Below, one piece after another: positions 11,470 to 19,772 of a stretch of 64,000 nucleotides of DNA. The number at the start of each line of letters is the position of its first letter. The stretch's first letter is position 1. The notes beneath the pieces are model-generated. The model made no database searches and was not told where the DNA came from. It saw nothing but the letters and a program-made list of their open reading frames with translations. Source of the DNA: Strigops habroptila (lineage: Eukaryota; Chordata; Aves; Psittaciformes; Psittacidae); assembly GCF_004027225.2 (NCBI RefSeq), contig NC_044290.2:6650906-6714905 (forward strand), read 5' to 3'. Both the position numbers and the translations under genes were made by a program.

Positions 11470-11770
11470 CCGGGTGGGTGTGCGGGGGATAGTGCAAACG
11501 ATCCCGGCGGGGGTGTGAGTGCGGGGAGGGGTAGGGTTGGCGGAGGAGGGGGGGGGTGCGGGAGGGGCTCAGCACCCGACCCCCATCTCCGAGAGCCGGC
11601 TCCCTCGGCGAGGATGGGAGGGGATGGGAAAGACAGAGTAAAAAAAAAAAAGAGGGAAGGGGGAAGGGTTGGAAAAAAAAAGGGGGGGGAAGGGAAAGGG
11701 GGGAGGGCTGCGCTGCTCACACCCCCTCGGCGGGCGCGCTCGGCCGCCGCAGCTGCGCTCCTTCTGCTCT
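11470..11770 (-). other. TOB1: TOB1 non-coding first exon (inferred)
   Basis: The minus strand at 11475-11462 reads ACCCGG|GTGAGTAC, a near-perfect vertebrate splice donor with the intron starting at 11469. A TATA-like box at 11794-11800 would place the start near 11770, giving a first exon of about 300 bases. Its middle is pyrimidine-rich on the mRNA strand, the complement of the A/G runs at 11641-11710. The start position is approximate and other starts within the island are likely. Confidence 0.5.
11505..11568 (+). repeat. G-run cluster with quadruplex potential
   Basis: The plus strand has at least five closely spaced runs of three or more G (including ggggaggggtaggg and a nine-G run) within about 60 bases. 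This is the template strand of the inferred TOB1 first exon, so the RNA itself would be C-rich. Confidence 0.55.
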
Positions 11771-11793
11771 TGCCCCGCCGCCCTGCGCGCCCC

Positions 11794-11800
11794 TATATAT
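11794..11800 (-). promoter_or_regulatory. TOB1: TATA-like box of TOB1
   Basis: The minus strand reads CCATATATAGGGGCGC, a TATA-type element followed by GC-rich DNA, about 30 bases before the proposed start. The sequence CC(A/T)7GG also resembles an SRF CArG box with one extra A/T base, so its role could be either. Confidence 0.5.
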
Positions 11801-11811
11801 GGCCTCCCTCG

Positions 11812-11900
11812 CCCCGCCCCTCCCGCGCGGGGCCCCGCCCACCAATCCCGACGGTTCCTCCCCGTCTGGCCACGCCCACTCTCCGCCAGGCCACGCCCAC
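11812..11900 (-). promoter_or_regulatory. TOB1: CCAAT box, GC boxes and duplicated KLF/EGR-type sites
   Basis: GC boxes (ccccgccc type) lie at 11812-11820 and 11833-11840. A CCAAT pentamer is at 11842-11846, about 75 bases before the proposed start, the classical position. The decamer ccacgcccac (GTGGGCGTGG on the other strand, a KLF/EGR-type site) occurs twice, at 11870-11879 and 11891-11900, exactly 21 bases apart, or two helical turns. Confidence 0.55.
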
Positions 11901-11974
11901 CCGCCGCGCAGAGCCGTTTGCTCCCCACACCCTCCCCCCACCCCCCGTCGTCGTCGTGCAGGGGCCGTTTTCAA

Positions 11975-12024
11975 CGTCAGCCCGCGCCTCACCTCACAAC
12001 AGCGTTGCGTCACTGGCGGCGTCA
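11975..12024 (-). promoter_or_regulatory. Cluster of three CRE half-sites
   Basis: CGTCA on the plus strand (TGACG on the TOB1 strand) occurs at 11975-11979, 12008-12012 and 12020-12024, all in one orientation. The middle one is part of ttgcgtca, an ATF/C-EBP composite-type site. This suggests CREB/ATF input, without proof of binding. Confidence 0.4.
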
Positions 12025-12330
12025 AGCGCTGCCCTTGCGCCCCTCAGCTCCGCAGGGAAGGGGAGCAGGGGGGAAGGTGGCTGCGCTGAACTACATCTCC
12101 CATCACCGCCGCTGCGGCGCGGATCGTTGGGGGCCTGGCAGCCCGCCCTGCAGCGAGGGCACCCGCACCCCGTCACGCCTGAGCCACCTTTGGGCGGGGT
12201 CCCCTCGGCCACCCTCAGAGGAAGGGGCGCACAGCGACACCCCCCCCCCCAAGTCCCTCACAGTCCGTTCCCCCCCTCCACCTCAACCTCCGTGGCTAAA
12301 AATACTCCCCACAGGTAGCAACGCTGGCCG

Positions 12331-12395
12331 ATTGGCTGCCTGCCCGCCGAGTAGCCGCCTGATTGGTCACTCAGTGTGGAGGAGGAAGACGTCAC
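12331..12395 (+). promoter_or_regulatory. Paired inverted CCAAT boxes plus CRE-like site (possible divergent promoter)
   Basis: ATTGG occurs at 12331-12335 and 12362-12366, 31 bases apart (about three helical turns), typical of paired NF-Y sites. A CRE-like gacgtcac follows at 12388-12395. This block is more than 500 bp from the inferred TOB1 start and would be well placed for a plus-strand start around 12.43-12.48 kb. Human TOB1 has a divergent non-coding neighbour, TOB1-AS1. Confidence 0.4.
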
Positions 12396-12864
12396 ACCCC
12401 GGTTTTGGGGGGAAAAGTTACTCGGGGGGGGGAGCGCGGGAGCAGCCGCCGCCTCAGGGCTCCCCTCAGGGACCTCCTCAGGGTGCCGGGCTATGAGGGC
12501 GGTCAGCCCGCGCCCGCCTGGCCCCAGCGCCCTCGCCCTGCCACCGAGCCCGCCTGTCGGGAACAACCGGCTCTGCCTCGCTTTAACGGCTAAATCCACG
12601 CCGGGGATGCGGGCCAGGCAGCGCGCCGCCGCCGCCTCCCGCACCGAGAGGCATGTGGGCTGAGAGCCGCGGTGGCGGGAGAGCCAGGCCGCTCTGTTCA
12701 TTAAAACAGCACTGGTTTTTGCTCTTTAAATACACTTGCGGGTGTCCGCAGGGCTGGGGTGGGTATGGTTGGCTGCAAACCAGTGAGCAGGACCCGGTTT
12801 GGGAGCACAAACCGTGGAGGTTTTGGTCTTTCTTCTCCTCCTCCTGCTCTTGTGTTTGTACAAT

Positions 12865-12870
12865 AATAAA
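12865..12870 (+). terminator. Possible early poly(A) signal of a divergent transcript
   Basis: AATAAA on the plus strand about 400 bases beyond the proposed divergent start, followed by gcattttggc. Early AATAAA sites are usual for unstable upstream-antisense transcripts. It is a single hexamer and could be chance. Confidence 0.2.
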
Positions 12871-12880
12871 GCATTTTGGC

Positions 12881-14400
12881 ATAAACGGTGCTTGGGCCCC
12901 AGGAGAGATTTGGAAATGCCATTCGAAAGAAATGCCAGGGCTGTAACCCTTTGGAGCTTAGAATATATACCAGGCTGTGTGGAAGGCAGGAGCCTGAAAA
13001 CCAGAATGCTAAAGAGAGGAAGATAGTATTGGGGATTTTCCACAGCTGAAAAATCCTGCTAGGAGGCCTAATTCATTGTAAACCACAAAGGTTTTATTCA
13101 GCTGTATCAATGTTGGCGCTCCCAGGATTGCAATATTGCAAACAACATGAAAATCTGAATTCAGAAGCAAAATAGTTACGATTTCCCCCTGTTTTTCAGT
13201 TGTTTTTAACCATGCGGGGTTGTACGAGCCTTCAAGGGAAATTGGGTCATCTGTCATCACTGTGCACCCCAAATGGAGAATAAAACGTGGAGATTATAAA
13301 TTACAAGCATTGGCAACTGGGAGGCTACTGGGAATTGCTGAAGCACAGCCGGCAATCCAAATGAGAGGCTTGGAATTCTTGTTTTGAACGAGTTGTCATT
13401 ACTTTTACCACAACAGTTAAGACACAATGGGAAATAACTCCCAAAGCAGATAAAGTGAAAAGACAAATACAGGGGGTTGTTTATTTAAATTAGAAATCTC
13501 CCTGCTACAAGGAACGCTGAACAGGCTGACAGATAACATCAGCTGTGTCAGTGAACACAGTTCAGCGTGTCCGGGTGCTCAGTCCTGCTCTGACTGGGGT
13601 AGCAGCAGCAGCACGTTTCCCTTTGAAGTGGGAAAAGCTGCACAACACCGTAGATGAATGTTTCCAGGTGAGATTTCGTGAGGAGCTTCACAAACCCAAT
13701 TTGTGCTGCTGAGTTGCTAAAAATAAAAAAGGTTGTAGAAGCAGCGGCTCTCTCTTAAATGGCTTTGACACTACATGAAAAGCATTAGGAACGGAATAAA
13801 ATATACAGAGCTAATACATTTATAATCAAGGCAGCTGTGGGATCCTTTAAAGCTGTAAAAATGGTGATGTACTTATGTAAAGGAAGCTTCTAATGCAGTC
13901 AGTGCTAACATTGCACGCTATTGAACAAAACTGAGGTTAAATGTTAAAGACAAGCGATTGCCCTAAGAATAACCTCTTCAGGTGGGCAAGAATCAAGCCT
14001 GCTTCTAGTAATACAATAAAGTTTCAATTTATCCTCATTTGCCTGAAAACAAAAAATAGGTCTGACTTTTAAACTGCAGTGACCGTTGTCCACGTGTAAC
14101 ACATCAGCAGGTGGCCAAACTGGAATAATGTTAAATTATCAGCACTTAAACCCAGAGTATAATCCAGGATCACTTGTATTCTCAAAACCTCAACTGGCTT
14201 TTTGATCCACAAAGAGGTCAGGATAGGGCCTGCAGTATTTTTCATTCCTTTTGATTAATACACAGCAACAACAAAATGTCTACCTCCCTGCTAAAGAAAT
14301 CTTCTAAGAATGCAATCAATACAAAATAACAACTCCAGCAGCAAAACTTTACTCATGGTGCCAATTCTATTCAACTGAAAGATTAATCTTAAAATAAAGG
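12881..14400. other. Non-coding, island flank
   Basis: CpG density falls away and AT-rich unique sequence begins. No supported gene; open frames are under about 110 codons and overlap in several frames. Exons of a divergent lncRNA could lie here but none can be recognised from sequence. Confidence 0.5.
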
Positions 14401-14430
14401 AAAAAAAAAATATATATATGTATATATATT
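14401..14430. repeat. A-run and TA microsatellite
   Basis: Ten A bases followed by alternating TA with one interposed G. Confidence 0.85.
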
Positions 14431-14691
14431 CTCATCTTTCCTGGCAAACCTTGACCATTTGTCTCCCCAGCAGAGCAAATCAACAGAAGTATTTCAGAGC
14501 ATGGCAGGGAGGCAGGAGTGAGAAGACTTTCTTAGTCTGTGTTAAACAAGAAGCGTTTTGATCTCATCCTCTTCATAGCCATGTCCTGTGATGGTTGGGC
14601 AGCATGAGAGCCATCACCAGTAACTGAACAATGGGCTCTGCAGTCTGATCTCCGCGCTGTCAAAGAACTACGTTTCTGCAAGACCTTGTAG

Positions 14692-14765
14692 AGACTATAG
14701 TGTCTGTACTATGGTCTAGAGACTATATACTATATATATACACTATATACAGTATATAGTCTCTA
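14692..14765. repeat. Compound palindrome
   Basis: The arms tagagactatatact (14717-14731) and agtatatagtctcta (14751-14765) are perfect reverse complements over 15 bp, around a TA-rich 19-base centre. Immediately before them agactatag...ctatggtct (14692-14717) forms another, slightly imperfect inverted repeat. The sequence could extrude as a cruciform or fold as a hairpin RNA. Confidence 0.8.
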
Positions 14766-14766
14766 T

Positions 14767-15578
14767 GAAGGACCTTCTTTTGTCTGCTAAAGCAAACTCA
14801 ATTTGGTTCCTCAATTAATAGCACTCTTTAAAAATCTAAATCAGCATTATTTGCAGGTATCTAAAACCAAAATACAGTTTATTAACCTTCAAAGTTGTTT
14901 GAAGGAGTTAAAAAGAAAATTTGTACTAATCTCTGTTAACATGGGCAAGAATTTAAGAGTAGTAGAAAGCAAGGCTCACAATTTCCACCACCCGTCTTTG
15001 TCCTTTTCATCTTCTCTGCTAAATGAACATTGCTGTTCCTTACAGAATATATAAGATTTGTCCTGATGGTGGATGTAAAGCTTTGTAACGTACATTCCCA
15101 AATAAAGTACAGTCTCTTTTTTATCATTTTCCTATTTAGGAACACAGATCTATTAGCGTGGGAGTCTGGGCTTCGAATTGGGAAAAATGGAAAGTTTTTC
15201 CCATTGTATTCATTCCTCTCCAGCCCAGTCTTATCCATTTGCTATTTTCAACGTGTGTTCTTTTTTCCCCTCATCTATCAGTGTGAGCAACCAAGCATGG
15301 CTGCTCTCCAGCATATATCTTAACAATGATTTTGAAATGCAGCAAGATTTTCTTACATTTCACTGTACCAGCTGAAGCAGTGATTTTTCTGTAAGTGCAG
15401 ATTACAGAGGGTGTGGGTACCCATCAGATGTCGCCCAGCTTCAGGAGCTCTCTGACCACAAAGACTTTTTTAGATGGGAACAACAAAATTAGCTTGTATG
15501 TAATGTTGGTTTGGTGGAATAAAGAATAACCAAGAACAGAATTCAGCTGAAAAAGAGGAGTTCATGGGGCATTGTCCT
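14767..15578. other. Non-coding
   Basis: AT-rich unique sequence with no supported gene; overlapping open frames of about 100 codons or fewer on both strands. Confidence 0.5.
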
Positions 15579-16013
15579 CATAGAATCCGAGGTTGGAAGG
15601 GACCTCAAGGATCATCTGGTCCAACACTTGTAGGCAAAGAATGACCTAAACTAGGTGTCCCAGCACCCTGTCTAGCTGAATCTTAATGCTGTCCAATGTT
15701 GGGGAACCCACCACTTCTGGGGAGATGATGCCAGTGGCTGGTTGTTCTCATTGTGAAAAATTTTCCTCTTGCATCCAGTTGGAATCTCCCCAGGAGTAAC
15801 TCGTGCCCATCACCCCTCATCTTTTCCAGTTGACTGCTTGTAAAAAGGGAGTCTCTGTCTTCTTTAGTCACCCTTTAAATACTGGAACATGGTGATAAGG
15901 TCCCCCCTGAACCTTCGTTTCTCCAGGCTGAACAAACCCAGCTCTCTCAGCCTTTCCTCACAAGGCTTCCCAGTCCTTGGATCATCTTTGTGGCTCTTCT
16001 CTGGACCCTTTCC
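15579..16013 (-). mobile_element. CR1 LINE 3' fragment (longest in the window)
   Basis: Begins at the plus-strand end with the CR1 3' terminus complement (catagaatccgaggttggaagggacc) and runs about 435 bp to ctggaccctttcc. On the minus strand the frame at 15683-15871 includes GRFQLDARGKFFTMRTTSHW, the degraded C-terminal segment of the CR1 reverse-transcriptase ORF. The copy is 5'-truncated and interrupted by stops; it is not mobile. Confidence 0.93.
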
Positions 16014-16832
16014 TGTCATTTTCTAGGAGAGCCCCAAGCTCATCTCTGGTTATGCGAAGGGGGCACATGGTTAGTTCCCTGCTCTCAGGAGCAGCTGTCT
16101 GGCAGGCGCTGCTGCGTGTGGTGTTACATGCTAAGTTAAATGCACACATGGCAGGATGTGTGTGCCATAACTCTTGTTTGCAGACTCCTACCCCCAGGTC
16201 AAACAGCCACAGTCAGCGACTCGCAGTGAACTGTTCTGTGGCTCCACAACAACCCAGGCTGTGCCCGGACTTGTTCTGCTGCAGTGCAGGGGCCTGAGGA
16301 ATGGGATTAGTGTCCTGGGGATGTGGGAGCATGCAGGGAAAGGACGGGGAAGGGAGGACCTGGCAGTCAGATAAATGTCTATCGGTCTTGACAGAGGTAC
16401 AGTTAATCTCACCACAGAGGCAGAGAAATAGCCTGTGAAGGGGAAGGAGGGAAGTATTGCAGTAAAAGGGGGAGAATGGAGGGCAGAGGGTACAGCAGTG
16501 AGGGGCTGTGACTGTGAGGACAGCCCAGCACTGTGCAGCCTGTCCTGGAAGCCCAGAAAGCCCAGGAAAGGACCCTCATGAGATGCTCTGGGTCTGGCCT
16601 GCCCCACACGGCTCAGCTCTGCGGGCAAAGCCAAACCCCAGCACCGGCAGTTCCTCTGCTGTTGGTAGCTCTGGTGATGCCAAGATTGAGACACTTGGCT
16701 ACCAAGAGCTGGAGCTTGTATGCCAGGGACTGAGAAGCAGTTTCCAGATCTAGGTATCTACAGCTCTGTGCAGCCAGCACACTGAAAAAACCCTTCTAAG
16801 CTGGTACTGCCTTAGAGTTTAGTGATGACTCT
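16014..16832. other. Non-coding
   Basis: No supported gene. A 168-codon minus-strand frame (16188-16694) overlaps equally open plus-strand frames and has no recognisable domain, so I judge it chance. Confidence 0.5.
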
Positions 16833-16880
16833 TAAAAAAAAAAAAGAAACAAAGAAAAAGGACAAAAAAATGAAAAAAGT

Positions 16881-16912
<32 letters not shown>

Positions 16913-17210
16913 AATAAAAAAAGAAAAAAGAAAATATGAAAATATGAAAAGATAAAAAAATAAAAGAAAGGAGAAAATAGAATGAGAAAGAAAGGGAAGG
17001 GGAAGGAGAAGGGGAAGAGGAGGGAAAGCAAGGGAAGGGGAAGGGGAAAGGGAAGGGAAGGGAGGGGAAGGGAAGGGAAGGGAAGGGAAGGGAAGGGAAG
17101 GGAAGGGAAGGGAAGGGAAAAAAAAGAAAAAGAAAAAAGAAAAAGGGAAAAGAAAAAAGAAAGAGAAAAGAAAATGAGAAATAAAATAATATAAAATAAA
17201 ATTATAATAT
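16833..17210. repeat. Polypurine tract with (GGGAA)n microsatellite
   Basis: The plus strand is nearly all A and G. From 17030 to 17174 there is no pyrimidine at all (145 bases). A core of about ten perfect GGGAA units (about 17066-17118) is flanked by A-rich AAAAG-type repeats. Such tracts can form intramolecular triplex DNA, and the GGG runs spaced by AA fit a G-quadruplex. The lysine/glutamate/arginine-rich open frames through it are artefacts of composition. Confidence 0.95.
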
Positions 17211-18976
17211 TTTGCTGGGTCTGTATCAGTAAAGGGGACTGATCTGCAGGAGCTCAGAGCTCACAAGGGCACCATTCCCTCCTAAGTGGCATGCTACTAA
17301 TGCCATAGCTTACTTGGCAAATGTTACTGGTGTCCTGAGCAAGACACAGAAGGCAGCTGCTGGATAAGGAAAAATACAAACAGGAGAAACCCGACACACT
17401 TTAATAAAGGCTTTGCACCAAAGCTGTGCTCCTCCCAAAGTTTAAGCCACCTTCAAGGATGAAGTTATAAGGGATTTTTTTGGTCCTGAAGCTGGTTTGA
17501 GGCAGGATCTGCTCTGGAAGAGAAGCCTGATAAGTGACATTTTGAGAATGGGGTACAGAGAAGGCCGGGTGACAAGAGTGAAATGAGGAGTAAGGCACCT
17601 AAATAAAAATGCTGAGAGAAATAATGGTCACAGGTAGATTGATACTGTAAGGGGGGGAAATGGGAAATATTTCATGAGTATCAGAATTTTCTGTAGCTAT
17701 GAATAAATGGGCTCAAGAAAAAGGAAGGGAGAAAGATTGATTTTCTACCTTAGAGAGGCTGACCTTTGAGGAAAGTTTTATTAAAATTCAGTGTACTTTT
17801 TTCCTGGAGCTCACCTTTGCGCTGGGATTGTGCCAGTTTAATGTCAGCTAGCTCCACAGTACCTGCTAATGGATAAAAGCATGAGGGTAGGACTGTCCTA
17901 GCTGATAGCTGTGTAACTTCTTAGTTAATCAGCTTCAAATGCTTTACTACACTCATTCCAAACAATGATTCATAAATAGTTGTAAAGAGACAGAAAGCTG
18001 CTTTTTCAGCTGTAAGGACTGCTCTCCTTAATTATTTTGTGGGCATCAAAAATAAGCACTGAAGAGGAAGGTCTGATCTTTTGCCCTTTCAGTTTATGAT
18101 AGATGGAGGTGGCGTGAAAAGTTTCATTAAGAAATTCCTGAAGAATTTTGTGTATTTAGCATTTTCCAGGGAGACCAGAAAATCTTTTTCCTGAGAGGGA
18201 AATTCCAGGAAAACTGTTCAGTCTTTTCCCTGAGGGATACTGAATGTGAAAAAAAGAGATACTAAATGGGGAAAAACTGAGCATGAGGAAATGACTTTTA
18301 CGCAGTCAGATTAAACTGAAAGGAGGAGCAATGGAGGGGCATCTGTGTACCAAAACCGCCTGGAAAACACACAAGTTCTGCTAATTCATTTCATTTAGGG
18401 TAAAAAAAGATAATCTGAGAATTACCAGGGAGCTCCCTTTGAAATGAATGGAAACTCAACTTTATTTAGGCAAAGATCCAGCAATACTACTTTGTCTTGC
18501 TAGCCGTGATGTCCTCTAAGCCATGTTTCAAATTTGCACCCTTTGTCTCTCCCAAGAATGGTTTGTTTTTCTCTGAGCAAGGATCAGATGAGCTCCTCAC
18601 TGCTCTCTAGTCTTTCCAGAAAACAAAGTAGGCACGTCCTGACTGAGAAGGAGTGGAAGGATGTTTCCCACATTGTCAGTTTATCTTGAAGCGATGGGAA
18701 GATGCCTCAATTTAAATAAATTTAAATAAAATCCAGAACAAAATATGATTTTACCATCCCTAGATCTCACCTGGTTCTTGACTAAGAACTTAAAGCAACC
18801 AAGAACAATAGAGCTCAGTAAGAAACCATCCATATTTTAAGCTTTCAATGATAAGCAGTCTTTTTTTCTGGAGTGTGTGGCCATTGACTGGGTTTCTTAT
18901 GCCTTTCTGCAGTATTATTCCTATCAGTAAGAGGACTTCGAGAGTTTAGTTAGTGACTACTAGGTGGCATGCAGAA
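17211..18976. other. Non-coding
   Basis: AT-rich unique sequence without a supported gene or recognised repeat, apart from a small tandem of aatttaaata at 18709-18728. Confidence 0.5.
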
Positions 18977-19048
18977 TATCTTTCCTATGCTTTCCTAATA
19001 TGCTTTCCAGAATATGCTTTCCTAAATATGCAAAATATTTAGGAAAGC
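18977..19048. repeat. Tandem atgctttcct repeat ending in a perfect hairpin
   Basis: Degenerate units of (at)atgctttcct recur four times. The last one forms the left arm (gctttcctaaatat, 19016-19029) of a perfect 14-bp inverted repeat with atatttaggaaagc (19035-19048), separated by five bases. Confidence 0.85.
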
Positions 19049-19728
19049 CAAAGGTTACGGGTGTATACTGGGTCTGAGAGCATTCATTTGAGAAGCACCA
19101 AGTTAACCTGCTGTGCTGTCAAGCTGTGACAATGCAGATGATGGCGAGTTCAAGATAAAATACGTTCAAATGTCAGTGTCTTGATGAATGCAGTCTGAAA
19201 ATCGTTCTCATAAGAGGGAAATCATTGAAAACTATCTTCATCTTAATAAAACAACACAGGTGGCTCTTTTCAGATGAACAGAAACCCAGTGGCTCTGTAT
19301 CTGTGCAGACATGAAGAGCTAGTTGACTGGAAAGATGCCAGCTTATGACAGCTGAAGGTTTGACCCTGAATCTTTAAGGGTATTATCCACAGGGGGAAAA
19401 AAATAAAAAGCCAATGGAAATTTCTGTTGGAGTTTGCTGCGCTCCAGATCTGGCCCTTACTCAACTCTTATTAAAGTCCATTAGGTCATGGCGACAGGAA
19501 TAATGGAAGGGAGTGATGATTCAAGCTGCGTGTTTGCTCCTGAGGCACACAAAGTGGATTTTAACGCAGTTTGTTCATCCTGCTTTTAACACAGTTCATG
19601 TGTTTTGTTCATGTAAGGAGCACTTCATGGACGACTGAATCTGTCGCTGGCATTGAAATGATCATTCACTTTAAATTGTTGATTCAAAGCATAGTAAATC
19701 ACTCATTTCCTCTACAACTTCTGATTCC

Positions 19729-19772
19729 TAAAGGTATAATTGCTCCAAGGTAAAGGTATAATCACTCCTAAA
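19729..19772. repeat. Two-copy 22-bp tandem repeat
   Basis: taaaggtataattgctccaa is followed directly by taaaggtataatcactccta. The first 12 bases are identical and the rest similar. Probably a replication-slippage duplication. Confidence 0.75.

Larger units (their letters stand above)
10780..12680. promoter_or_regulatory. TOB1: CpG-island promoter of TOB1
   Basis: CpG dinucleotides are abundant here (runs such as ccgcgcgggg and gcggcgtcaag) in contrast to the CpG-poor DNA on either side. G+C is very high, with long C and G homopolymer runs. The island covers the inferred first exon, the TATA/CCAAT/GC-box cluster and the more distal NF-Y/CRE cluster. The boundaries are by eye. Stop codons are rare in such sequence, which explains the long open frames on both strands, including a 525-codon plus-strand frame at 10741-12318. 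Confidence 0.85.

Noticed and set aside
10741..12318. 525-codon plus-strand open frame across the CpG island
   Set aside because: Very high G+C suppresses stop codons, and similarly open frames exist on the opposite strand and in other frames. The translation is a low-complexity mix of P, R, A, G and S crossing promoter elements and the proposed TOB1 first exon.
16982..17194. Lysine/glutamate/arginine-rich 70-codon frame
   Set aside because: Pure product of the polypurine microsatellite.
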